Notes under the pieces: generated by a model
The model's input: only the letters and a program-made list of their open reading frames with translations
What the model was told of the DNA's origin: nothing
Databases searched by the model: none
Shown: positions 9,829 to 17,955 of the stretch, one piece after another
How the letters are laid out: each line of letters opens with the position of its first letter
How positions within the stretch are numbered: position 1 is the stretch's first letter
Made by a program: the position numbers and the translations under genes
Assembly: GCF_047126315.1 (NCBI RefSeq)
Contig: NZ_CP138953.1
Span: 3,844,001 to 3,908,000, forward strand
Source of the DNA: Shimia sp022448905
GTDB lineage: Bacteria > Pseudomonadota > Alphaproteobacteria > Rhodobacterales > Rhodobacteraceae
DNA: 64,000 nucleotides
Direction of reading: 5' to 3'

Positions 9829-10431
9829 ATGAAAGTAAATGGGTCCGCGCTGGTTTATACAGGCTTGGCAGCAATCGCAATTGCCGCCCTCTCCTTTGTT
9901 GCTCTGAAACCTTCAGCCAAGGCTGAAACCCGCGACTTTTCCGCCGTCGTTGACATGCGCGAAGGTGACATGCGCAAGCTCAACTTCCACTCTGCCCCCA
10001 AAGAGGTCTCGCAAAACAGCTTCCTCACAGAAGACGGCGGCGAAGCCACCTTGGGGGACTACAAAGGCAAAGTGGTGCTTCTGAACTTCTGGGCCACCTG
10101 GTGCGCCCCCTGCCGCCACGAAATGCCGATGCTGTCAGAACTGCAATCCGAGCTCAGCGGCGCAGATTTTGAGGTGCTGACGCTCGCCACCGGCCGCAAC
10201 ATGGTCCCCGCGATGCAGAAGTTCTTTGACGAGATTGGCGTGAACAACCTTCCCTTGCATCGCGACCCCAAGCAAGCCGTTGCGCGGGAAATGGCTGTCT
10301 TTGGCCTGCCCGCCACCATCATTATGGACCGCGACGGCAAGGAAATTGCACGTTTACAAGGGGATGCAGACTGGTCGAGCGAAAACGCCCGTGCTATCCT
10401 TTCCGCCGTAATCGCCATGGGGAACTCCTGA
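9829..10431 (+). CDS. tlpA: TlpA-type periplasmic thiol-disulfide reductase
   Basis: A 200-residue membrane-anchored thioredoxin-fold protein. One hydrophobic segment at residues 8-26 is followed by a periplasmic domain carrying the redox motif WCAPC at 91-95 and a cis-Pro region (GLPATII). I chose ATG 9829 because GGAGGGA lies just upstream; an earlier in-frame ATG would begin inside argH. Family members keep cysteines of exported proteins, such as apocytochrome c or copper chaperones, reduced. The partner here is unknown. The divergent arrangement with argH is common in Rhodobacteraceae. Confidence 0.88.
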   Translation: MKVNGSALVYTGLAAIAIAALSFVALKPSAKAETRDFSAVVDMREGDMRKLNFHSAPKEVSQNSFLTEDGGEATLGDYKGKVVLLNFWATWCAPCRHEMPMLSELQSELSGADFEVLTLATGRNMVPAMQKFFDEIGVNNLPLHRDPKQAVAREMAVFGLPATIIMDRDGKEIARLQGDADWSSENARAILSAVIAMGNS

Positions 10432-10475
10432 CACGCCCCAAAGCCCTGACGACTGGCACATAAGAAGAGACCCCT

Positions 10476-11093
10476 ATGATCCGCCACGCCTTGGCTTTTC
10501 TCCTCCTTCTGGGCGCCCCCGCCCAACTTGCCGCGCAGGACATTCAACAGCACGGCAGACACACCAAGATCGAAATGGTGAAACGGTTTGAGCTGCGCGG
10601 CGATGCCCGCGCCGCCTTCCGCCAGTTCAAACGTAAATCCGACTACTTCGGGGCGATCTACATCAACCGCCCGGAACGCCACGCTGGCGTGCACGCCAAC
10701 GCCAACTCCCTCTGGCTGGCCGAAGCTTATGCGCAGACCCTGTGCCACAAACAATCGCGCAACCCGGACTACTGCGTACTGTACGCCCGCAGCGTGCCCA
10801 AAGACTACGACCGTACCGCCTTTGGCGTGACCCTGTCCCACGCGGCCAACAAAGACTTTCGCGAATACAAAAAGCTGCAAAACAAGAAACGCTCCGGTGC
10901 CTTTGCCGTCGCCGACAACGGTGCCATCGGCTATTCCTGGGCCGAGCCCTCCTCCATGGTGGCGCGCGAACAAGCGTTGCACCGCTGTGCCAAAGCCTCC
11001 GTCAAACTCCTGCGAGCGGCACCCCAGGATCTCTTGCCACTGCTGTCGAGCCCCGCGCGTCAAACCTGCCACATTGTGCATACCTCCAACTGA
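10476..11093 (+). CDS. secreted protein of unknown function
   Basis: A 205-residue protein with a cleavable signal peptide (about residues 1-20, ending ALAAQ-like LAAQD). The mature part is basic and has four cysteines, including two pairs that could form disulfides. Homologues in Roseobacters are often labelled 5-aminolevulinic acid synthase in databases, but nothing here resembles that PLP enzyme. It lies 44 bases after tlpA on the same strand, so its cysteines could be TlpA clients; that is inference only. Confidence 0.7.
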   Translation: MIRHALAFLLLLGAPAQLAAQDIQQHGRHTKIEMVKRFELRGDARAAFRQFKRKSDYFGAIYINRPERHAGVHANANSLWLAEAYAQTLCHKQSRNPDYCVLYARSVPKDYDRTAFGVTLSHAANKDFREYKKLQNKKRSGAFAVADNGAIGYSWAEPSSMVAREQALHRCAKASVKLLRAAPQDLLPLLSSPARQTCHIVHTSN

Positions 11094-11285
11094 CCGGCGT
11101 CGGAAACCGCTTCTTAAGCCCTGTGGCACATACTGGGCGAACCGCCCTCTATTCGCCTTAAGTTAGTTAAAAACAGGGCTAAAACACCCCTGTTCAGCGC
11201 CGTCCCAGAGCGTCATTTTAAGACATGGTTCATGTCTGTGTTCTTAAATGGGCACGCTGCTAAATGGGATGATGGGAAGCCTGCT

Positions 11286-12125
11286 ATGGATCGCCCAAAC
11301 AAAAAGAAACGCAAGGCTGGCGCGAAGCAAGGGCATCGCAGCCCGCTGGCGTACGCCCTGGACACACGGGATTCCTCCACGCTGGACATGGTCCGCGAGG
11401 CAATCGCGCACAAGCAGGTTCTGCTCGCCTACCAACCGATTGTTCAGGCTTCCAACACCAAGCGTCCCGCGTTTTACGAAGGGCTTGTGCGGGTGCTGGA
11501 CGAAACCGGCCGCATCATTCCCGCCAAAGATTTCATGGGCGCCGTTGAAGACAGCGAACTGGGCCGCCAACTCGATGTGCTTGCGCTCGAGCTTGGCTTG
11601 CAAGCTCTGGCGGAACAGCCCGGCCTGCGCCTCTCAATCAACATGTCAGCCCGCTCGATCGGCTATGCCCCCTGGATGGATTGCCTACAGCGCGGCCTGA
11701 CCCGCGCCGCCACCATTCCGGAACGGTTGATCTTTGAAATCTCGGAAAAATCCGTGGTGCAGGTCCCGGAAATTGTTCAAGGCTTTATGGAAGAGCTGCA
11801 GGTCAAAGGCATGTCCTTTGCACTGGATGACTACGGCTCCGGCCTGACCACGCTGACCGTCTTCCGCGACTTTGATTTTGACATCATCAAACTGGACGGC
11901 AGCTTCAGCCGCAACATTTCTCTGGATGGCAGCAATCAGGTGATTGCCTCCGCTGTCGCTGCGATTTGTGAGCGCTTTGACATGCACTCCGTTGCCAGCC
12001 GTATTGAAAGCCCGGCAGATGCGCAGATGATGGCGGACCTCGGCTTTGACTGCCTACAAGGCTTTGCCTTTGGCGCGCCAACCATTTCCCCACCGTGGAA
12101 ACAGCGCAAAAGTAACGCGGCCTAA
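11286..12125 (+). CDS. EAL-domain protein, probably catalytically inactive
   Basis: A basic N-terminal tail of about 40 residues precedes a single EAL (c-di-GMP phosphodiesterase) fold. Numbering is from ATG 11286, which has GGGAAG 6 bases upstream; ATG 11232 is an alternative with no clear ribosome site. EAL reads EGL (65-67), N119 and E151 are kept, DDFGTG reads DDYGSG (181-186) and K202 is kept. The AEGVE block, however, reads ASRIE, so the catalytic glutamate is Ser238. No GGDEF, sensor domain or membrane segment is present. A c-di-GMP-binding or protein-binding role is more likely than hydrolysis. Confidence 0.82.
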   Translation: MDRPNKKKRKAGAKQGHRSPLAYALDTRDSSTLDMVREAIAHKQVLLAYQPIVQASNTKRPAFYEGLVRVLDETGRIIPAKDFMGAVEDSELGRQLDVLALELGLQALAEQPGLRLSINMSARSIGYAPWMDCLQRGLTRAATIPERLIFEISEKSVVQVPEIVQGFMEELQVKGMSFALDDYGSGLTTLTVFRDFDFDIIKLDGSFSRNISLDGSNQVIASAVAAICERFDMHSVASRIESPADAQMMADLGFDCLQGFAFGAPTISPPWKQRKSNAA

Positions 12126-12215
12126 CTCCCCTGCAAAACCTCCTCTTCAGTGCTTCGCCTACACGCGATGGGCGCATTCTCGCCATGCGACTTTAGCCCT
12201 GTGACAGCCTGACCA

Positions 12216-12232
12216 TTGCCGCAGTGCGGCAA
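12216..12232. promoter_or_regulatory. 17-bp perfect palindrome upstream of phaA (candidate PhaR operator)
   Basis: TTGCCGCAGTGCGGCAA is a perfect inverted repeat around one central base, 97 bases before the phaA start. A closely related copy precedes phaB. PHB genes of related alphaproteobacteria are controlled by PhaR through TGC/GCA-type sites, so PhaR is the natural candidate, but that is inference. Confidence 0.6.
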
Positions 12233-12328
12233 ATGCGCTATTGACGCTACGGAAACGGAGTTTTGCGGGTTGCCTGAGGGGGGCGGTCCCGCACATGCTC
12301 CGCCCAGCATTTTGTAGAGGATTTGCAT

Positions 12329-13507
12329 ATGACCAACGTAGTGATTGCTTCCGCGGCCCGGACCGCCGTCGGTAGCTTCAGCGGCTCCTTCGCCAACACC
12401 CCCGCACATGATCTCGGCGCCACCGTGCTTAACGCACTGGTAGAGCGTGCCGGCATTGAAAAGGCGGATGTGTCTGAAACCATTCTCGGTCAGGTTCTGA
12501 CCGGTGGCCAAGGTCAAAACCCGGCCCGCCAGGCGCACGTCAACGCCGGCCTGCCAATCGAAAGTGCCGCTTGGGGCATCAACCAGGTGTGTGGCTCCGG
12601 CCTGCGCGCCGTGGCTCTGGCTGCACAGCACATCCAACTGGGTGACGCGTCTATCGTGGCCGCCGGAGGTCAGGAAAACATGTCCCTGTCTCCCCACGTG
12701 GCGCACCTGCGCGCAGGCACCAAAATGGGCGATGTGAAATACATCGACTCCATGATCCGCGACGGCCTGTGGGATGCGTTCAACGGCTACCACATGGGCC
12801 AAACCGCAGAGAACGTGGCTGAGAAGTGGCAGATCAGCCGCGAAGCCCAAGACGAGTTCGCCGTGGCTTCCCAGAACAAGGCCGAAGCCGCTCAGAAAGC
12901 TGGCAAGTTTGCCGACGAGATCGTGCCGTTCACTGTAAAAACCCGCAAGGGTGACATCGTTGTGGACGCCGACGAATACATCCGCCACGGCGCCACCATC
13001 GAAGCCATGCAGAAACTGCGCCCAGCCTTCGTCCGCGACGGCGGCACCGTCACCGCGGCCAACGCCTCCGGCATCAACGACGGCGCGGCTGGCGCTCTGC
13101 TGATGACCGCTGATGAGGCGGAAAAGCGCGGCATCGAGCCTCTGGCCCGCATCGCGTCTTACGCCACCGCCGGTCTGGACCCGTCCATCATGGGTGTTGG
13201 CCCAATCTACGCTTCCCGCAAGGCACTGGACAAAGCCGGCTGGTCCGCCGAAGAGCTGGATCTGGTAGAAGCCAACGAAGCCTTTGCCGCACAGGCCTGC
13301 GCCGTGAACAAAGACATGGGCTGGAACCCTGAGATTGTGAATGTGAACGGCGGCGCCATCGCCATTGGTCACCCAATTGGCGCGTCTGGTGCGCGTATCC
13401 TGAACACACTGTTGTTTGAAATGAAGCGTCGCGACGCCAAAAAAGGTCTCGCAACCCTCTGCATCGGCGGCGGCATGGGTGTGGCCATGTGCCTTGAGCG
13501 TCCTTGA
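12329..13507 (+). CDS. phaA: acetyl-CoA C-acetyltransferase (beta-ketothiolase)
   Basis: Condenses two acetyl-CoA to acetoacetyl-CoA, the first step of polyhydroxybutyrate synthesis. This 392-residue thiolase shows nucleophile Cys88 (NQVCGSG), the HPIGASG histidine block and the second catalytic Cys in LCIGGGMG. I used ATG 12329, with GAGG 8 bases upstream, rather than the TTG two codons earlier. It lies before phaB, with a terminator and a separate promoter region between them, so each gene can be controlled separately. Confidence 0.95.
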   Translation: MTNVVIASAARTAVGSFSGSFANTPAHDLGATVLNALVERAGIEKADVSETILGQVLTGGQGQNPARQAHVNAGLPIESAAWGINQVCGSGLRAVALAAQHIQLGDASIVAAGGQENMSLSPHVAHLRAGTKMGDVKYIDSMIRDGLWDAFNGYHMGQTAENVAEKWQISREAQDEFAVASQNKAEAAQKAGKFADEIVPFTVKTRKGDIVVDADEYIRHGATIEAMQKLRPAFVRDGGTVTAANASGINDGAAGALLMTADEAEKRGIEPLARIASYATAGLDPSIMGVGPIYASRKALDKAGWSAEELDLVEANEAFAAQACAVNKDMGWNPEIVNVNGGAIAIGHPIGASGARILNTLLFEMKRRDAKKGLATLCIGGGMGVAMCLERP

Positions 13508-13534
13508 CGCAACGCCCCTATGCGTTTGAGAATG

Positions 13535-13564
13535 AGAGGGGCGTCCATCGGGCGCCTCTTTTTT
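13535..13564 (+). terminator. Rho-independent terminator of phaA
   Basis: AGAGG-(GG bulge)-CGTCC pairs with GGGCG-CCTCT around an ATC loop, and a run of T follows. Confidence 0.8.
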
Positions 13565-13601
13565 GTACTGGGAGGTCATTTTTCGCACAAGCAGCAAAAA
13601 A

Positions 13602-13618
13602 TATCTGCAGTGCGGCAA
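13602..13618. promoter_or_regulatory. imperfect copy of the phaA palindrome upstream of phaB
   Basis: TATCTGCAGTGCGGCAA matches the phaA site at 14 of 17 positions, and the right half-site is identical. It lies 81 bases before phaB. Between it and phaB there is another small inverted repeat, GTAAC-AGA-GTTAC, at 13658-13670. The shared half-site at two pha genes argues for one regulator, probably PhaR. Confidence 0.55.
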
Positions 13619-13699
13619 TTCATCACGTAATTATGTTGCGTAATGTGATTTAAAAACGTAACAGAGTTACCAACACATTTACTCACTTGGAGGACCATC

Positions 13700-14422
13700 A
13701 TGGCAAGAGTAGCACTCGTCACCGGCGGCAGCCGCGGTATCGGTGAAGCCATCTCAAAAGCACTGAAGGCTGAAGGCTATGAAGTTGCAGCAACCTATGC
13801 CGGCAACGACGAGAAGGCCGCCGCCTTCACCGAAGCCACCGGCATTAAGACCTACAAATGGAATGTGGCCGACTATGAGGCGTCCAAAGCAGGTCTGGCG
13901 CAGGTCGAAGATGATCTCGGCCCAATCGACGTGATTGTTGCCAACGCTGGCATCACACGTGACGCCCCATTCCACAAAATGACCCCAGAGCAGTGGCACG
14001 AAGTGGTCGACACCAACCTGACCGGCGTGTTCAACACCGTGCACCCTGTCTGGGCTGGCATGCGCGAACGCAAATTTGGCCGCATCATCGTGATATCTTC
14101 GATCAACGGTCAGAAAGGTCAATTTGCTCAGGTCAACTACGCTGCCACCAAAGCTGGCGACCTTGGCATCGTGAAATCCTTGGCCCAGGAAGGCGCCCGC
14201 GCGGGCATCACCGCCAACGCCATCTGCCCTGGCTACATCGCCACCGAGATGGTGATGGCCGTGCCAGAGAAAGTCCGCGAGTCGATCATTGGCCAGATCC
14301 CAACCGGCCGTCTGGGTGAGCCAGAAGAAATCGCGCGCTGCGTGACCTTCCTCGCCTCCGATGACGCAGGCTTCATCAACGGCTCCACCATCTCCGCCAA
14401 CGGTGGCCAGTTCTTCGTGTGA
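13700..14422 (+). CDS. phaB: acetoacetyl-CoA reductase
   Basis: NADPH-dependent short-chain dehydrogenase reducing acetoacetyl-CoA to (R)-3-hydroxybutyryl-CoA for PHB synthesis. It has the TGGSRGIG cofactor motif near the N-terminus, NAG in VANAGI, the SSING serine and the YAATK tyrosine-lysine pair. Length 240 is typical. A strong GGAGG precedes the ATG by 7 bases. PHB synthase (phaC) is not in this window. Confidence 0.95.
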   Translation: MARVALVTGGSRGIGEAISKALKAEGYEVAATYAGNDEKAAAFTEATGIKTYKWNVADYEASKAGLAQVEDDLGPIDVIVANAGITRDAPFHKMTPEQWHEVVDTNLTGVFNTVHPVWAGMRERKFGRIIVISSINGQKGQFAQVNYAATKAGDLGIVKSLAQEGARAGITANAICPGYIATEMVMAVPEKVRESIIGQIPTGRLGEPEEIARCVTFLASDDAGFINGSTISANGGQFFV

Positions 14423-14445
14423 TCCCCACACGACTCACAAACCAA

Positions 14446-14478
14446 AAGGGCCGGTCAAACGACCGGCCCTTCTCTTTT
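14446..14478 (+). terminator. Rho-independent terminator of phaB
   Basis: A perfect 11-bp stem, AAGGGCCGGTC with GACCGGCCCTT, around an AAAC loop, followed by TCTCTTTT. Confidence 0.9.
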
Positions 14479-14496
14479 GCCCCGTAAGTGCCTGTC

Positions 14497-14655
14497 TCAG
14501 GCGCAGCGGGACGGTTCCGTAAGAACACCATGGTTCAGCGGAACGGATTTGCCACCAAACAGAACTTTGAAAAAACCAACAAAGGCAGCGCTACGGGCAG
14601 CATGCGCGTCCTGGTAGGCTTGCTGAGTGCGGGCGGTGATAGCAGTCTCGATCAT
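14497..14655 (-). CDS. small conserved-looking protein, 52 residues
   Basis: A short gene starting at an ATG with GAGG 5 bases upstream. The predicted protein begins MIETAITARTQ, has an Ala-rich amphipathic stretch followed by FFKVLFGG, and ends with a single Cys near the C-terminus. It resembles the many small uncharacterised alpha-helical proteins of Rhodobacteraceae. It lies divergent from the LysR gene. Support comes from the ribosome site and the free-standing position; no family can be named. Confidence 0.5.
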   Translation of the reverse strand: MIETAITARTQQAYQDAHAARSAAFVGFFKVLFGGKSVPLNHGVLTEPSRCA

Positions 14656-14771
14656 GATAGCCTCTCTTCTGTTTGACGATGGAAAACTTAACTGACCCCA
14701 ATATGGCGCCAACACAGCTTCGCGACAAACGAGACTTTCCCTAGCCTCACTTAATCTGTATTTAACCGAAC

Positions 14772-15722
14772 ATGACCGATCGCCTGCCCCCACTCACCGC
14801 GCTGCGTGCCTTTGATGCCGCGCAACGCCATATGTCGTTTGCCAAAGCCGCCGATGAGCTGCACGTCACGCCCGCCGCGCTCAGCTATCAGATCAAATCA
14901 CTTGAAGAGCACCTCGGCGCGCCGCTGTTCCACCGCCTGAACCGCGCCGTGGCCCTGACCGAGATCGGCGAAACACTTGCCCCCGGCATTCAGGAAGGTT
15001 TCCAAACCTTGTCCTCTGCCTGGCGCGCCGCCCAACGCCAGATGGATGACGCCACCCTCATGGTGACCGCAGGCCCGGCTTTCACCGCCAAGTGGTTTGC
15101 GCCTCGGTTTTACGAATTTGCCCGCGCCCACCCGGAAATCGAACTGCGTTTCTCCGCCACCCTGCGCAACCTCGACTTCAACCGTGACGAGGTCGATGTG
15201 GCCATCCGCTTTGGCCTGCTGAAAGACGAACCCGGCCTTTGGACCTACCCGATGGCGCGCGAATGGGTCACCCCGGTTATGACACCTGAAATGGCCGAAC
15301 GTTTCCCCACGCCGGAAAGCCTGAAAACCGCCACGCTGATCCACGACGAATCCATCGACTTCCTGCGCCCCCGCGCGGACTGGGCCGCCTGGTGTCGCCT
15401 GATGCAGCTTAACATCGACACCTCTCATGGTCCCCGCTTCACCGGCGCGGATCACAGCATCGACGCCGCCCTGGCTGGCGCCGGCATCGCTCTTGGGCGC
15501 CGCGCTCTGGTGGTCAAAGACATCCACGAAGGCCGCCTTGTCGCGCCTTACAAACACGCCATCTGGCTGCAGGCCCGCTTTCGCTTCCTCTGCCGCGAAG
15601 GCACCCAGGACCGCCCCCACATCGCCGCGCTGCGCGAATGGATGATGGCAGAGATAGACAAAACCGCCGAAGTGACCGAGAACTTGATCATCACGCCGAT
15701 CGAGGAGATTCCCCCCGCATGA
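14772..15722 (+). CDS. LysR-family transcriptional regulator (GcvA-like)
   Basis: A 316-residue regulator with an N-terminal winged helix-turn-helix (about residues 5-65, including SFAKAADELHVTPAALSYQIKSL-type helices) and a LysR substrate-binding domain. The opening LPPLTALRAFDAA is the GcvA subgroup style. It overlaps the downstream permease gene by 4 bases (ATGA), so the regulator and permease form one unit and the permease is its likely target. The effector is unknown. Confidence 0.88.
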   Translation: MTDRLPPLTALRAFDAAQRHMSFAKAADELHVTPAALSYQIKSLEEHLGAPLFHRLNRAVALTEIGETLAPGIQEGFQTLSSAWRAAQRQMDDATLMVTAGPAFTAKWFAPRFYEFARAHPEIELRFSATLRNLDFNRDEVDVAIRFGLLKDEPGLWTYPMAREWVTPVMTPEMAERFPTPESLKTATLIHDESIDFLRPRADWAAWCRLMQLNIDTSHGPRFTGADHSIDAALAGAGIALGRRALVVKDIHEGRLVAPYKHAIWLQARFRFLCREGTQDRPHIAALREWMMAEIDKTAEVTENLIITPIEEIPPA

Positions 15723-16585
15723 CCCGCGCCAAAGCGACCGCAGTTGGCTTCATCGCCGTGCTGCTCTGGGCTTTGCTCGCCCTCTTCACGGTTGGCAGCG
15801 CCCCAACGCCGCCGCTTATGCTCAATGCACTGTGTTTCACCATTGGCGGCACGCTGGGGGTCGTCTGGGCCATTGCCACTGGCGAGTGGCGCGCCCTGCG
15901 CAGCATCCCCCTCAAGGTCTACCTCTTTGGCAGCCTCAGCCTGTTTGGCTACCACGCGCTTTACTTCTCCGCCCTACGCCTCGCACCCGCGGCCGAAGCC
16001 GGACTGATCGCTTACCTATGGCCCCTTCTGATTGTATTGATGTCCGGCCTGCTGCCCGGTGAACGCCTGCGCGCCGGCCACCTGTTTGGCGCTTGCCTTG
16101 GTTTCTTGGGCGCAGCGCTGATCATCGGCGGCGGCGGCCTCGGCTTCAACCCGACCCACCTGCCCGGCTATGGCCTCGCCCTTGCCTGCGCTTTCACGTG
16201 GTCCAGCTATTCGGTGCTCTCCCGTCGCCTCGGCGACATCCCCACAGTGTCCGTGGTGGTCTTCTGCCTCGCCACCGCCGTGCTCTCCACGCTGCTGCAC
16301 ATTGCGCTGGAGGATACCGTCTGGCCCGCCGACATGCTCACCTGGGTGTCAGTCTTTGCCCTCGGCCTCGGCCCTGTTGGACTGGCGTTCTATGTCTGGG
16401 ATGTGGGGGTGAAACGTGGCGACATCCAGCTCTTGGGCACCGCCTCATATGCGGCTCCGCTGCTGTCGACTTTGGCTCTGGTGGGGGCTGGGTTTGCCGA
16501 GCCCACGATACACCTGGGCGCGGCGGCTTTGCTGATCACTGGCGGCGCGGTCCTCGCCACGCGCGCCAGCTTGAAATCTGGCTAG
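15719..16585 (+). CDS. EamA/DMT-family permease, YddG-like exporter
   Basis: A 288-residue protein with about ten predicted membrane segments arranged as two EamA repeats, a drug/metabolite transporter. The sequence style is close to YddG, which exports aromatic amino acids, but the substrate here is inferred. The start overlaps the LysR stop. A longer frame that begins inside the LysR gene was rejected because the conserved protein starts at MTRAKA. Confidence 0.82.
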   Translation: MTRAKATAVGFIAVLLWALLALFTVGSAPTPPLMLNALCFTIGGTLGVVWAIATGEWRALRSIPLKVYLFGSLSLFGYHALYFSALRLAPAAEAGLIAYLWPLLIVLMSGLLPGERLRAGHLFGACLGFLGAALIIGGGGLGFNPTHLPGYGLALACAFTWSSYSVLSRRLGDIPTVSVVVFCLATAVLSTLLHIALEDTVWPADMLTWVSVFALGLGPVGLAFYVWDVGVKRGDIQLLGTASYAAPLLSTLALVGAGFAEPTIHLGAAALLITGGAVLATRASLKSG

Positions 16586-16588
16586 CGC

Positions 16589-16753
16589 TTACGCGGATAA
16601 TCGCGTGATTTCTTCTTTGAGGCGGAGTTTCTGTTTCTTGAGTTCAGCGACGTCAAGATCACTGCTGCCGGGGGCGCGTTGCTCTTGTTCGACTTGCTCA
16701 GAGAGGGCTTCGTGTTTGCGTTTCAGCTCTTCGAGGTGTGCGCTTACGCTCAT
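16589..16753 (-). CDS. YdcH-type DUF465 small coiled-coil protein
   Basis: A 54-residue, highly charged protein that is almost entirely helical (HLEELKRKHEALSEQVEQ-like heptads, then LKKQKLRLKEEI). This is the DUF465/YdcH pattern of short coiled-coil proteins. AGGAG lies 6 bases before this ATG; another ATG directly upstream (16756) adds one Met. It ends two bases past the converging permease gene. Function unknown. Confidence 0.72.
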   Translation of the reverse strand: MSVSAHLEELKRKHEALSEQVEQEQRAPGSSDLDVAELKKQKLRLKEEITRLSA

Positions 16754-16865
16754 CATGTTCTCCTATGCAAACAATATGTAGTGAAACCAGTGCAGCACAG
16801 TTTTTGCCGCAAGTCACGCGCCACTTGTGACATATTCTTAACACTGGAGAATTTCCGCCGACGCT

Positions 16866-16905
16866 GTCGTAAAACAGTCGTAGTACCGACGCGATACCGA
16901 CGTGG
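16866..16905 (-). repeat. 40-bp intergenic repeat, copy A
   Basis: Read on the minus strand this matches 28785-28824 at 35 of 40 positions. Inside it, CGTCGGTA occurs twice, 11 bases apart, and CGACTGTTTT follows. It lies between trmN6 and the DUF465 gene, about 110 bases upstream of the latter. Confidence 0.75.
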
Positions 16906-16955
16906 TTTTTTGCCGAATCGGACAGCCTTACTGACCCGAGCGTTGCGTTAACGTT

Positions 16956-17708
16956 TTAAGGGAAAAGCAGCGCCGCCCCGTCTCGCAAAACCGCGCTGAT
17001 TTGGGCTGTGTAGCTCTCCCCATCTTGGGTGTGTTTGTCACCCTCATGCAGGCGCACAGGCGCATGCAGACGAAACGCGGCCCGCCCGCCTTTCACCCCG
17101 CGCACCAGCACCAGATTGGCGTCCCGTCCGGCCCGCGCCTGCAATGGCAATACCTGCAGCGAACCAAGCACATCCTGCATGCCCGAAAGCAAATCCGGCA
17201 GCCGCTCCGCACGATGCACAAAGGTCGCTGTGCCTTTTGGTGCAAGGCGCTTGGCTGCCACCTCAATCCAAACTCGCAACGGCGTGTCTTCCCCCATCGC
17301 CACATCGCGTCCCGCGTCCTGCGCTGCCGTGCTGGCGGTGCGATCAAAATACGGTGGATTGGCCAGAACATGGTCAAACTGCATTTGCCGCAATTCTAGT
17401 GGCAAAGCCGCCAAATCTGCTTCCCAGATGGTTGCATCCGCCCCGTTGTCCTTGGCATTGCGCTGCGCCAAAGCTGCGTATTCCGGCTGCAACTCGACCG
17501 CATGCACCGTCAGATCCGGCACCCGCGCCGCCAGGCACAAAAACGCCGCCCCGGCCCCGCTGCCCAGTTCCAAAACCTGCTGCCCAGGCTTTGCCGGGAT
17601 CGTTGCGGCCAACAAAACTGGATCAACCCCAGCGCGATATCCGTCCTTGGGTTGCCATAAGGTCACGCGTCCGCTCAAAAAATCGTTCTGCGTCAGCGCC
17701 GCACTCAC
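16956..17708 (-). CDS. trmN6: tRNA1(Val) A37 N6-methyltransferase-like protein
   Basis: A Rossmann-fold SAM methyltransferase of 250 residues. Motif I reads LELGSGAGA (46-54), and the catalytic motif NPPY at 117-120 is typical of N6-adenine or N5-glutamine methylases. Overall layout matches the TrmN6/YfiC group that methylates A37 of tRNA-Val. It overlaps the DUF2007 gene by 4 bases, the usual pairing in Rhodobacteraceae. Confidence 0.85.
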   Translation of the reverse strand: MSAALTQNDFLSGRVTLWQPKDGYRAGVDPVLLAATIPAKPGQQVLELGSGAGAAFLCLAARVPDLTVHAVELQPEYAALAQRNAKDNGADATIWEADLAALPLELRQMQFDHVLANPPYFDRTASTAAQDAGRDVAMGEDTPLRVWIEVAAKRLAPKGTATFVHRAERLPDLLSGMQDVLGSLQVLPLQARAGRDANLVLVRGVKGGRAAFRLHAPVRLHEGDKHTQDGESYTAQISAVLRDGAALLFP

Positions 17709-17926
17709 AAGGACCGCCCCAATGCAATCTCGTTATCCAGCATAACCCGTTCAGCTTGCTGCAAATCTTGGCTCCGCACCATCAACCGGCGCGGCAGTAT
17801 GCCAATGCTGCCCTCCAGGACGCTCATGTTTACGTCCATTTCAAAGCAGTCTATACCCTCTCCCTGAAGCAGGGCGGTGGCGAAGGCGATGGTGGTCGGA
17901 TCTGTGCTACGCAAAAGCTCTTTCAT
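17705..17926 (-). CDS. DUF2007 domain small protein
   Basis: A 73-residue cytosolic protein matching the DUF2007 family (putative signal-transducing protein), a small ferredoxin-like fold without visible catalytic residues. It is cotranscribed with trmN6 (ATGA overlap) and divergent from the polyprenyl synthase gene, 29 bases away. Role unknown. Confidence 0.8.
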   Translation of the reverse strand: MKELLRSTDPTTIAFATALLQGEGIDCFEMDVNMSVLEGSIGILPRRLMVRSQDLQQAERVMLDNEIALGRSL

Positions 17927-17955
17927 AATAACGATCTAAGGTTAGGGAGCGGCCA

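Noticed and set aside
11172..11194. Hairpin AACAGGG/CCCTGTT after the secreted protein gene as a terminator
   Set aside because: The 7-bp stem has a 9-base loop and no T run, so evidence is too weak to list.
12122..13618. 498-codon frame antisense to phaA
   Set aside because: Shadow of the high-GC phaA coding frame; no ribosome site or recognisable protein.
13658..13670. GTAAC-AGA-GTTAC inverted repeat in the phaB promoter as a second operator
   Set aside because: Very short and AT-rich, easily due to chance; noted only in the operator entry.
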